64,000 nucleotides of DNA from Chlamydomonas reinhardtii (taxonomy: Eukaryota; Chlorophyta; Chlorophyceae; Chlamydomonadales; Chlamydomonadaceae), in assembly GCF_000002595.2 (NCBI RefSeq), contig NC_057019.1, positions 4,696,880 to 4,760,879 of the forward strand, in the 5' to 3' direction. Both the position numbers and the translations under genes were made by a program. Shown here one piece after another: positions 22,701 through 32,854 of the stretch (position 1 is its first letter; each line of letters opens with the position of its first letter). The notes below the pieces were generated by a model. That model made no database searches, was not told the DNA's origin, and saw only the letters and a list, made by a program, of their open reading frames with translations.

Positions 22701-25700
22701 GAGTCGTCTGGGAATCTGGGACTTGTGAGGACATGCCATTTCACATGGCGAGTACACGTGCGTGTGGTTGCTTGCGTCCGGTGCCGGCTGTAATGTGCTG
22801 GTCCTGAGGGCAACAATGCATACCTGTCGCATCCCTCACTTTGCACTCTCCTTCTCTATCGCCAACTGCAGGTGGCCCTGTGGATGAAGGACTGGGACGA
22901 GTGCGTGTTCGGGCGCAAGGCTGGCGCCGGGGTGCGTGGAAGGGCCGGTCGGGGACTCGGGGTGGCGTTGGATGTGGTTGGGTTAGGGGTCCGAAGTGTT
23001 CAAGAGGTTCAGGGCCGGGGCCGCAGCTGGGTGCCGACTTCTTACTGGGTGCAAGCGTTGGGCATGGCCTGGGGGCCGCATCACAGGCACACGTCCAGAG
23101 GACTGACATGGTTGCATGACTCTGCATCCCTCCTTCTGTTGCAGGCCAACAAGGCACGGGGCGGCGCAGGGACCGGCCCGCTTGGCGCCAAGGCGGACAC
23201 GCGCCCGCAGAACAAGGTCCTGCTCATCGGCGGACCGCCGGGTGGGTAGTCGGGTACCGCATCAGCGCCAGCAGTGGGCGGCGGCAAAGGAACCAGCTGT
23301 CAGCGGCAGGGTGGCTGAGAGCAAGCGCCGTGACTCTCACCACGTTGCGCCCCGCCACGTCTCCCCCTTGCTGTGTCCTGCTCCTCGTGCGCCGCGCCGC
23401 GGGCCGCCAACCCGCCCACACGTCTACACACACACACACGTGTCTACACACACACACACGTCTACGCACACACACACACACATGCGCACCACAGGCCTGG
23501 GCAAGACCACGCTGGCCCATGTTGTGGCGCGGCACTGCGGCTACCACCCCTACGAGATCAACGCCTCCGACGACCGCACCGCCGCCACCCTGGCCACCAA
23601 GATCCAGGACGCGGTGCAGGTGCGTCGCTGTTGCCGCGGTGCCGACTGGTCTGGCTAACTGGTCTTGCTGCTTGGTCCTGCTGCTTGGTCCTGCTGCTTG
23701 CGGGCAGTGGTACACCTACCCCAGGCTTGTCGTCCAGGCCCTGCTAATCACTCGCGGCCTCCCCAACCTGGAGCTCGCGACGGCGTCTTGCATTCGCATT
23801 CACTAGCAAGCACTTCGCTAACCTGTCCTGACCCGCCACCCCGGCCCCTCCCCACCACAACAGATGACTGCAGTGCTGGGCGGCGGGCGGCCCAACTGCG
23901 TGATCGTAGACGAGATCGACGGCGCCACCGGCGGCACGGAGGCCAACAGCGCCGTGGCCGCACTCATGAAGATCATCAAGGCCGGCGACGCCGCGCCGGG
24001 AGGCAGCGGCAGGGGCGCTGGCAAGGCGGCTCACGCAGGTGCATGCCGGGTGCGGGTGCGGGTGCCGGGGCTGGGTGTTACAGCAAACGCGTGGTCGTGC
24101 TAGGCCCGATACATGCCGGGGCTCTGGGCGCCGTCTGGGCTTGCAGCGCGCGCCTGCAAGTGCAATTTGCAGTCCCAAGTCCCAAACCCGCCTGCTGCTG
24201 GACACGCAATCCGTACGGTAGCCACGCCCACCCCACCACCTACCCGCTTACCTACCGCACGTGCACCCACAGGCAGCGACGGCGAGGACAGCGACAGCGA
24301 CAACGAAGGCGGAGCCGGCGGCAATAAGCGCGGCGGCGCCGGAGGCGCCGCCGGCGCGAAGCGGCGCGGCGGCAAGTCGGGCGCCGCCTCCAGCCGGCCG
24401 CTGAGCCGACCCATCATCTGCATTGCCAACGACTTGTATGCGCCGCAGCTGCGACCGCTGCGTGACGTGGCGCGCGTGTTCACCTTCACGCCGCCCTCCA
24501 GCGAGCGGCTGGCGGCGCGGCTGCAGCAGATCTGCAGGGCCGAGGTGGGGCGGTGCGCGGGGCGGTGCAAGCAACAATGTAGCAGGGCTTTGGCTGGAAT
24601 TGGCTGAAGGTGGCTGAGGGTGGTTCAGAGTCAGCGGGCGAGCGTTGATGGCACGCACAGGGAATTGCGCGCCGCCACCACAGCCTCAAACGCACCGTGT
24701 CGGCGCCCTGTACTGTTGGCGGCAATGGTTGCGCATCATGATGGCCCCAGAGGCCGGCCCTGCGCTCACTTCTTCACCGTCCCGGTCGCTCTCCACCGCG
24801 GCCATGCAGGGCATGGAGGCAGACCCGGCGGCCCTGACGCTGCTGGTGGAGCGCACGGAGCGCGACGTGCGCGCCTGCCTCAACACACTGCAGTTCCTGG
24901 CGCGCCGCAAGCAGGCCGGCGCCGGGGGCGGCTGCCGGCGCCGCATCGAGACCAAGGTGCGCGGCTGGGCGGGCCATGCATGTGTGTACGTACAGCACGT
25001 CATGCGACTGCGGCACGGGCACTTCAATGCACGCGGCAAGGGACCAGTTGTGTGGCAGTGAACAGTGTGCACGCGCTCAACCCCTGCGTCACGCCCCGCC
25101 CATCCCTGCACCCTACCCCGCCCCCACTTGGGCTTGGACTTGACTGCTCCTCCCCATCCCGGCCTCTGCTGCAATATCCACAGGACATCGAGGGCCTCAA
25201 CATCGCCTCCAAGGACACCACCCAGTCCGCCCGCGACATGTGGACGGCGCTTCTCACCGCCAGCAACAACAAGGCGGCGGCGCGGCGGCGCGCGGCCGGC
25301 GGCGGCGGCAGCCGCGCCGCCGCCGGCGTCAACGGCGGCGCCGGCGCCGGCGGCGTGGGCTCTGGCGAGCTGGGGGAGCTGTGCAACAAGCTGCAGGACT
25401 TCGGCGACTACGACCTGGTGGGTTTGTTGGGGCAGCAGTACAAGCGGGGGGGATTGTAAATACCAGCGCGAACTAAACCAAAACCAACGAAAACAAGCGG
25501 AGCACGGGGGGGAGCAACAGGAGCTGGGAGGGGTGGTCGGAGCGGGAAGGAGCTGGAGAAGCGGGGAGGGGCAGGACGAGCCGGTCCTGACGCTGGGAAC
25601 TGCAGCACCGGCCGAGCGGGGGCGGGGGCAGCTCCGCGCCCCATTGGCACAGCGCTCCTTCCTTCCGCTGGCCCACCCCTGAACACGCGCGGCACCGTTG

Positions 25701-28700
25701 AGGTCACGTGCTGTACCCCGTCCCTCTCGCTTTGCCCCCTTGTGCCAGGTGCTCAACGGGCTGCACGAGAACGTGCCGCGTGTGCGCTTCATGGACATCA
25801 ACCTCAGCCGCACCGCCCAGGCGGCGGAGGCCATGGGGCAGGCGGACATCCTGCTGCGGTGGGTCGGTTTGGGCTGGGCTGGGCTGGGCTTGCTTGGATT
25901 GGGTTGGCTAGGGTTGGGTTGGGTTGGATTGGGTTGGGCTCGGTTCGGCGGCGGGCAACGTCTACGTGTTGGATGGGCTGCAGGCGCTTGGAAGCTGGGC
26001 AGCTGCAAGAGAGGGACACACCCGCCTGCACTCGCGACAGCGTGTGTGGGTGGCGTGACAGGCAGCGCGAGGCCCCACAGGCGCCAACCAGGCATCCACG
26101 TACCGTATCTGCTGGTTCCCTGCGTCCTTTTGACGTGCTGTGTTCCAACCGGCCTGCTCATGCGCCTCGTGCTCGCAGCTCCTGTCGCCGCACTGGGGAC
26201 TTCTCAGCCCTGCGCTTCGTGCCGCCCTGCCTGGCCACGGTGAGGGATGCGAAGTGCGGAGCAGCCCACACCTTGGCTGTGAAACGCCCCCTGTGGCACC
26301 CTGCCTGGCATTCCCTAATCTGGGGTTTGGGGTTGTTCGGCTCACTCGGCGCTCGTGCAAGTCAACAATGCCTGGTCAACCGGCCTTGCTCACCGCTTTC
26401 CTTTGACATAGGCAACAACACGCGGCTCATGCTTGCACGCTTTCCTCCCGCGCCCCCCCCCCTCCGCCGGCTGCAGGTGCGCTCGCTGGTGGCGCAGCCG
26501 GAGCAGCCGCGGCAGCTGTCCTGGCCGCGACTGGGCGCCGACGTGGCCCGGCGCGCCTCGGCAGTGACGCAGCTGGTGCGCAGCTGGGTGGGCGGCGGCG
26601 GCAGTGACCCGGCCGTGCTGTCGGCACACGGCGCGCGAGTCATGATCCTGGTGAGTGGAAGGGCCGTCGGGGGGTTGTAAATTCCAGCCCAAACTAAACC
26701 AAACCAAGCTAAAACGAGCGGAGGGGGGGCTGTGGCTGCGAGCTGGAGACAGGCGGCGCGCGGGGGCAGGGCCGTACATGGACTGGGATGAAGCCAGGAT
26801 GCCAGGAAGCCACAGGGCCGGCTGTTTGTATGCGCCGCGAGATGCGGCTGTCTGTCAGCGCGCTTCCGCCGGTGTGCTAGGTTGCGCGCTTCTACGCGCA
26901 CCTGACACCGCAATCTGCGGCCCCGCATCCGCACCCCACCCGCGCGCCACGCTACGTGACGCACTCACGCAGGAGCTGGCGCCGGCGCTGCGCACCATCG
27001 TGTCCCAGCCGCCGCTGCGCGCCGTGGCGCCCAACATGATGAATGCGGAGGAGCAGGTGTGGGGGCAGTGAGCTGGGGCTGGAAGGTCGGGACTAGTTGC
27101 AAACTAACGGAGTCCTGCCCGATGGGGCAGCGGGCGCCAGGGCACGGCTCGGTGGGCACTGTCTACATGAAAGGCTGCCGATGCTGCTGGTGCCGATGCG
27201 GATGCCGACGCTGATGCTGTTGATGCCGGTCGCGTGCAGGCGACGCTGCGGCGCATGGCGGGCGTGATGCTGCACTACGGCCTGCGCTATTGCTTCGAGT
27301 CGCCGCCGCCGCCCGGGCTGCAGCCGCTGCTGCTGCCGGAGACGGTCGTGCCAGTGTCTAGTAAGTCACGGTGGCCCCCGGGGGGTCCAAGGCTCCTTGC
27401 TTGCCGAAGGGCGCTGCGCGTGAGCGTTGCAAAGGCGCATCCGGTAGCACATTGCGATGCGACGCCGGCGGTGCAGATTGCCAGCGGAGTGAATGGCCTT
27501 GTCCCTCCTCCTCACATACCACGCATACCGTATGCACCCCGCGCCGCAGACAACGCCATCATCCTGGGCCTCACGGCGGACGTGCAGCGGAACATAGCCC
27601 TGAGCGGCGGCGCACCGGGCGGCCCGGCGGCGGCGGCGGCGGCGGGTGGGCAGGCGGGCCCAGGGCAGGGCGGGGCGTACGGCCAGCGGCCCGGGCACCA
27701 GCAGTACCAACAGCAGCAGCAACAGCCGTACGGCGGCGGCCGGGGCGGGCCCTACGGCGGCGGCCGCGGCCCCGGCGCCGGCCGTATGCCGTACAACGGC
27801 CCAGCCGGCGGCCGCGGGGGCGGCGGGGGCGGCTACGGCGGGCGGGGGCCCTACCAGGGGCCCTACGGGGCAGCGGCGGGGGCGGGTGCTGGGCCGGGGC
27901 CGATGGCGGCCGCGGCCGCGGCCGCGGCAGCTGCGGTGCGCGCCATGCCGCTGGTGCCGGCCATAGACACGCTGCACTGCTTCACGGCATTCGCGGGCGG
28001 CGCGGCGGCGGGCGCTCGGCCGTCGCTGCCCATGGTGGTTCGGCAGCTCATCTCGCAGGCGACAGCGACGGAGGCGATCCGGCGGGCGGAGGCGGTAAGA
28101 GCATGTGGTATGTGTGGCTGTGTGTTGGGGCTTGGTCGGTGTTGGCGTGAGCATGGGTTGGCGTGAGCATGGGTTGGCGTGAGCAAAGCTGGTGATTGCG
28201 TTGTGTTTACAGTGCATAGGTTCCTCCTGACCCCGTCATCCCTCCCTCCCTCCGTCCCACTGCAGGCGCGCCTGGCCGCGCTCGGCCCTGCCGCTGTCGC
28301 CGAGGCGGCTGCCGCCGCCACCGCGGCAGCCGCCGCCGCCGCGCCGCACGGCGGGCCGCTCAAGCCGTCGGTGGCGCCGCCGCAGCGGCAGATGGCGGGG
28401 CGCATGCCTGAGGGCATGAAACAGGGCACGGGGGCGGGGGCCAAGCGGAAGGGCACATGGATGGATGCGTTCAAACAGCAGGCCACCGCCAAGGCCCGCG
28501 GCACGGTGGGCGGCGGCGCCGGCGCCGGTGCTGCGGCGCGCAACGTTGCTGCGGCGGCAGGCGCAGTGGGTGCGGAGAACGGCGGGCCGCAGGCGGAGGT
28601 GCCGGCAGATGCAGGGGCGGTGGGGGGAGGTAGTGCAGCAGATGGCGACCGGCTGCCGTTTCCGGTGCTATACCGGTACAATGAGGGCTACACCAATGCG

Positions 28701-28736
28701 GTGAAGCGGCCGCTGCTGATGCGGGAGCTACTTTGA
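19799..28736 (+). CDS. CTF18: CTF18, large subunit of the alternative RFC clamp loader, 1,528 aa
   Basis: CTF18-RFC loads PCNA and supports sister-chromatid cohesion and leading-strand synthesis. Nineteen exons close in phase: 19799-20923, 21139-21464, 21623-21746, 21960-22049, 22288-22533, 22872-22931, 23145-23241, 23495-23619, 23864-24038, 24273-24544, 24810-24956, 25184-25417, 25749-25858, 26179-26239, 26477-26650, 26973-27056, 27240-27360, 27550-28094, 28266-28736. Key signatures: LWVDKYAPRHFMSLLSDE (RFC box), Walker A GGPPGLGKTTLAH (about 686-698), NASDDR, Walker B VIVDEIDGA (about 744-752), sensor 1 ICIAND, RACLNTLQFL, and the terminus YNEGYTNAVKRPLLMRELL, which matches the CTF18-specific tail that binds CTF8/DCC1. 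The N-terminal 375 residues are acidic and Gln-rich with repeated DDELLALPLPGT-like motifs. About twice the usual family length, because of low-complexity inserts. ATG 19799 is the first in frame. Confidence 0.96.
22551..22655. repeat. (GTGTG/GTGGT)n microsatellite in CTF18 intron 5
   Basis: Repeats of GTGTG GTGTA and GTGGT run on from the donor after 22533. No other function is visible. Confidence 0.85.
23431..23486. repeat. (CA)n microsatellite in CTF18 intron 7
   Basis: Three CA runs separated by CGTGTCTA or CGTCTACG directly before the acceptor at 23494. Confidence 0.9.
23767..23818. repeat. 52-bp repeat, copy in CTF18 intron 8
   Basis: CCTGGAGCTCGCGACGGCGT and the following 32 bases recur at 38429-38480 with a single mismatch. 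One copy is intronic, the other intergenic in the transporter array. Confidence 0.85.
25449..25512 (-). repeat. Copy 2 of the ~55-bp intronic repeat
   Basis: It reads GATTGTAAATACCAGC then CGAACTAAACCAAAACC on the plus strand, starting about 30 bp after the exon 12 donor of CTF18. It has the same orientation relative to its host gene as copies 3, 5 and 6. Confidence 0.85.
26668..26730 (-). repeat. Copy 3 of the ~55-bp intronic repeat
   Basis: GGGGGGTTGTAAATTCCAGC then CCAAACTAAACCAAACCAAG, about 20 bp after the exon 15 donor of CTF18. Confidence 0.85.
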
Positions 28737-29455
28737 GGAGGCCTGGGCCTCTGGGGCCTGTTGTTATGCTTTGCGTATGCGTGTTGAGGGCATGGTTGAT
28801 GGGCTGAGAAGAATGGCTGTAGTGCTGTTCGGCTAGCCCGCTGCTGGTGTTGCTGCTGTCAAGGATGAATGCTGATTATGGGCTTAGGGCTGCCCCGCGT
28901 ACGGAGTGAACATGGGTGCTGCTTCTACCGCCAACGCAGTGGACGCAGCAAATGAAAGAATACTCAGCTCGACCCTCTTGTTACAGCCCACCCGCGCCAG
29001 CGAAATGGGGACTACAGCCATCATACTCGGGACTACGCTGCTCGCCACCCTCTGCTCTTGCTTGTTTTAGTGCCAGCGCCTGGCCAATCACTCCTACACA
29101 TCACCACCATCCTGACCACGCCCCACATCTGCTTGTCCATACGTACGCAGCCAGGCGCCCGGAGTGGACACCAGGACATAAGGCTGCTTATGCTGCCAAT
29201 GCAGTCGACAGCAAATGGAAGAAGGCTCTGCTCAACCGGCACTGTGCGGCAGGCCAGTACCAGGCTCCTGCACATTAAGCATGTCCTGTCCACTCATCGT
29301 ACCTGCTTCTCCACGCGGATGCAGCCAGCAACAGCCTCCAAGCCGCCCCAACAGTCACGAGTGCCACTGAAACCAAACACATGCCGTGCCGCCGTGCCCA
29401 AAACCCCCCGCCTCCTTCCGCCTCCAACCGCCCCACCACGCCTGCAGCCTCCCCC
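28737..29455. other. Convergent intergenic region, CTF18 to FAM32A
   Basis: No gene. It holds the 3' UTRs of both genes. TTACA at 28980-28984 is a minus-strand TGTAA signal for FAM32A. Imperfect tandem similarity of about 150-200 bp (pairs such as GCAGTGGACGCAGCAAATG and GCAGTCGACAGCAAATGG) spans about 28930-29340. Confidence 0.5.
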
Positions 29456-29830
29456 TTAGCCGGGGCCGACCTTGGGGATGTCGTGGTGCTCCGAAAGCGC
29501 CGCCAAGTACTCGTTAAAGTCCTTGACGCGGTCCCTGTGCGACTTCGTCGCGGCCTTCTTAACCATCTGCTCCTCTACCTTGCGGAAGCGTTCCTCAAAC
29601 TTCCGCTCCGCCTCAGTCCTACGGTCATCCTTCTCATCCTGCTTAATCTCGTAGCCGTGAAGCGCCTTGCGAGTCTTCTCAGCAGGGTCGTCCTCCTTCT
29701 TCTCCTCGCCGGGCTGGCCCTGAGGAGCAGCCGCTAGCGCCTTCTCCTCCTTCTTCTTTTTCTTTACACCTCCAGCGGGCTTGAGCGGCTCCCCGCCCTT
29801 CAGCTTGAGTTTGCCTCCGACGAAGGACAT
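29456..29830 (-). CDS. FAM32A: FAM32A-like protein, 124 aa
   Basis: A small, highly conserved nuclear protein; human FAM32A acts as a late spliceosome factor that promotes exon ligation. A single exon starts MSFVGGKLKLKGGEPLKP, followed by a lysine run (KKKKKEEK) at about 23-30 and a charged middle. The conserved C-terminal signature AATKSHRDRVKDFNEYLAAL is followed by SEHHDIPKVGPG at residues 113-124. The family ends with ...HYDIPKVSWTK in animals, so the match covers both termini and the length is normal (about 112 in animals). Its start lies only 35 bp downstream of the OST4 stop on the same strand, too little for an ordinary promoter. Confidence 0.93.
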   Translation of the reverse strand: MSFVGGKLKLKGGEPLKPAGGVKKKKKEEKALAAAPQGQPGEEKKEDDPAEKTRKALHGYEIKQDEKDDRRTEAERKFEERFRKVEEQMVKKAATKSHRDRVKDFNEYLAALSEHHDIPKVGPG

Positions 29831-29865
29831 GGTCCGGAAACTTGCGCTGTGAATGTGAGAGCTCT

Positions 29866-30056
29866 TTACTGGCGGCTAGACTCGTACTTGGGGTCAGCAG
29901 TGACGTAGTGGTACGCCACAACCAGGAGCATAATAGCGATGCCGAGCCAGGACTGCAAGGCGCGAACACAGGGGCGTCAGCGACCAGCCAGTCCTGCCAG
30001 CATAATACGTCATGTTCGCTTACCGTGAACCTGCCCAGATCGTTGTCGTCAATCAT
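29866..30056 (-). CDS. OST4: OST4, 39-aa oligosaccharyltransferase subunit, two exons
   Basis: OST4 is the smallest subunit of the ER oligosaccharyltransferase; it stabilises the STT3 catalytic subunit during N-glycosylation. Exon 1 is 30024-30056 (MIDDNDLGRFT) and exon 2 is 29866-29952 (SWLGIAIMLLVVAYHYVTAD then PKYESSRQ and stop). The donor ACG|GTAAGC and acceptor TTGCAG are canonical and phase 0. Plant OST4 begins MFDDQDLGFF and continues with [20 protein letters not shown] and PKFE, an almost residue-for-residue match. One transmembrane helix spans about residues 13-30. It is too short and too split for ordinary ORF calling. It sits directly upstream of FAM32A on the same strand. Confidence 0.93.
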
Positions 30057-30514
30057 GGCGAGAAGTTTGCTAGGGTCAAGATCAAAGTTGTGTTCTGTCG
30101 CAGGCAGTGAGCAGAAGCTTCTAGTGCCCGTTATCAACGAAGTTGCAGTGGTAAGGAACACGTCAGCACTTAATGAAACGACGACTTGAGAGTGCGTTCG
30201 CGGACACCATCCGCCGCGCATCCGTGGCGTGTCGAGACGGACGTAAAGGCGACGGCCCCCACTCCCCGGCTCGCTGAGCGTACGGCGCCGGTGTGTAAGC
30301 CACCGCAACCACCGCATCCCACCAACATCTCCCAATGTGTTGCTTGGGCAGCCAGTCGCATGCGATAACCCCTGATGCTCGGCCAGCGTTACGGTTGTCG
30401 TAAGCACTGTCCTGAGCATGTGTTTGGAAGTGCGTGTAGACGGAAGCCCCTCCGCTCTCACAAATCGGCCCAAGGATTAAGGTGCTCACGACCCACGACC
30501 TTGCTTTACTTTAC
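30057..30514. other. Upstream region of OST4
   Basis: No gene recognised; expected to hold the OST4 promoter and 5' leader, bounded upstream by the phosphate-transporter relic. Confidence 0.4.
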
Positions 30515-31285
30515 GCTTGTTAGCGAGCCATCGGCATGCTGCAGAGTCTTCTTGTGCGCCTTTGCGCAGATTGCTGCCACACCCTCAGTCCTTGCGGTAA
30601 CGGTGCCCAGGGGCAAATGTGTACCGTAGTGGCCGGCCTTTCACAACTACAACTAGGCATGCTTAGGGCAACACCGCACCCCTGGTAATTGCCTGGCTTA
30701 TGAGGTGCATCTTGAGAGGCAGCAAGGCTGTGTGTTGTGCCCTAGTCCTGCCGCAAGCAGTATCGGAGAACGACAAGCCGAACAGCGCCGAACAACACAG
30801 TGCCATGCACAGGACTGCTGGCAAACCGGGCATGCCGCCTGGTGCCTGAGACTACACTGTTTCTTCTACCGAGCCTAGTAAATACTATATAGTGGCGGCA
30901 GGCCCCTCTGCCAACGTCTTACAAATGAACTCAAATGGAAATGGCTGGCTTATGAAGGGCGGTCATCGTGGGCAGCGCATCATGACCAACAGGACTGACT
31001 TTTCTCGGTTTCCGACTGGTTGATGCCGGTGATGCCATCAAGATGCCATTTCTTTTTCCTTCCACGAACCGCGTACTGTCTTATTGTCCTGGCAGAATGC
31101 AGCAATGCAAGCAAGGCCATCTTGCGTGCATTTCCGTGCAGTTTCTGCTGGGCCGCGTTCCGGCCTACCGGTCGAAAGCGCTCTAACCGTTCTTGCATCT
31201 GCACGGGGGTTGTTTCCATGTTTCCGAAAGCTGTATTTCGCGCGTGCAGCAGCGCAAGATGAACTAGAACGTTTGGTCAAGGGGG
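30515..31285 (-). pseudogene. Relic of a fourth phosphate-transporter unit (promoter and exon 1)
   Basis: The 31285-30860 stretch is nearly identical to 36890-36450, the upstream region of transporter gene A, including the TATA-like core, here TATATAG where the gene A copy has TATACAG. Further along, at about 30570-30515, a decayed exon 1 reads KAHKKTLQHADGSL where gene A has KAHEKTLQHAEDSL. About 290 bp of unrelated sequence separates the two pieces, and no later exon is present. It is therefore the 5' end of a lost tandem copy. Confidence 0.8.
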
Positions 31286-31858
31286 GGTACGAAGAATAGT
31301 TCCAGTGCAAAACCTCCCGACCCCCCCCAAACTGTGCCTTGACGTGCTTGAAAAAACGCAACACGTACCGTGCCGTACACCCCCTAAATCCCCTCTGTTT
31401 TCTCCCAGGAAGGTGTCAAACGGCTGCTTTCAGCAAGCTGTATCAACATGTAAACACGGGAAGCTCGTCTTGATGGGAGGACCACGGCTTGACCACAGCC
31501 ATGTTGTCAACATGTTGTGACCATCTTGTGACCGTTCAGTTGCACCCATGTGTAAAGCATGCCTACGAGATCTACCTACGCGTGGGACATACACATGCGT
31601 TTTCCTCCTGCGCGCAAGCACCGGTCCGCAACTTGAGGCACGTACGTTCTGGTCAGGCGAGACACGTCTCACCCCTTCTGGTAGGCTCCTGACGTTCCCC
31701 AGCCTTCAAAAGCTTCATTACTTACATGCTTTGGGCAGCGGTCTGGTCTTGCCCAGCTGTCTTATCCAGACGAAAGTTTCCAGCACACCATGAAACCTTG
31801 GGGACCCTGGGGACTGACGACCGAGCGACCCTCGACTTTGACTCAAAGTTTAAGGGCC
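31286..31858. other. Spacer between relic and duplicated module
   Basis: No gene. The sequence is relatively AT-rich, without similarity that I could see to other parts of the window. Confidence 0.4.
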
Positions 31859-32057
31859 CATATCTCCCTATAGGTATGGGTTGAGGCTTGGCTAGGACTC
31901 ACTGTGCGCGGAGTCACACGGACTTTGTCCGCGGGAGGGTTTGCAGCAGAGTCGGGGTTGGTGGAGTCAAGTTGGGCCCTGATAGCATGTGATGGCTCAG
32001 CGTCTTCGGGTGCTGGGACTGTCCCCTCTGTGACATCCGCATTCATATCTCCCTATA
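31859..32057 (-). repeat. Exon-like module, copy 1, bracketed by 14-bp direct repeats
   Basis: The minus strand from 32046 reads MNADVTEGTVPAPEDAEPSH then AIRAQLDSTNPDSAANPPAD. A second copy lies at about 39556-39668. CATATCTCCCTATA occurs exactly at 31859-31872 and again at 32044-32057, bracketing this copy. The protein is not recognised. Confidence 0.65.
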
Positions 32058-32854
32058 CCCTAATCGAAATTCTGAAAGCGGATTCTGAACGCTCTCGTCA
32101 AGCTCTTTTAATTTGAAGGGTAGGGTGTGTCTGCGGCATTCTTGCTTACCCCCGCCCTGCTCCCGCCTCCCGCCCTCTCCCACGTACATACGGCCTAAGC
32201 TCGCAAATCTTCCTGTTACAAGTTGCAGCCCATAGCTTGTGCCCTTGCTTCCCGCATTTGCATGAACGCGTGTATGTCATGAGCATACGGTACCAAACGG
32301 TGACCCTCTTGTCTCGTCCCGGGAACTTTTTTCCACGGCTGCACCACATCTGTGCATTGCAACTCTGTTTAGACTGCCCATCATTCGGCATATTAAGGCA
32401 CAGTCCACCAGCAGACCAGCTATCCATCGTCGCCACGCCACGCTGCATGTATGGTTCGTCAGCAGCTGGTGTGGTGCACGCAGTTTCCTCGGCATTTCCC
32501 CCAATCATAGCTAGCCCATGTAGCTAGCCCCCGCCACTAGTTACCATGTGCGAAGTCCAGTCACGTTTGCACTAACCCTAGGCAAGATGGCTCCCTTGCG
32601 CAAGCAATCAAATTTTGAATCCACACGAGAAGTCCTGAAACGCCCGCTGACAAACTGATGATGCTCAACATGCCTCCTACGGCGTCTGGTGCAGCCTACC
32701 ACTTCACCCGAGTGTAGGCAGCAGCAGCCGCTCAATGTAAGCAATCAACACAAATCATAATGCAAGATCACACGTACTACATGCTTGATCACCGGATTCT
32801 ATCCAATGGGCTGCCCGCCTAGTGGGTCACGGTGGAGACGGCCCTCTCTGAACC
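32058..32854. other. 3' flank of phosphate transporter gene A
   Basis: No gene; probably the gene A 3' UTR. TTACA at about 32216-32220 is a minus-strand TGTAA polyadenylation-type signal, some 640 bp past the stop. Confidence 0.45.

Noticed and set aside
24686-26161. 491-codon minus-strand open frame opposite CTF18
   Set aside because: It overlaps several phase-verified CTF18 exons and introns and contains repeated NPTQPNP-type simple sequence; a shadow of the real gene.
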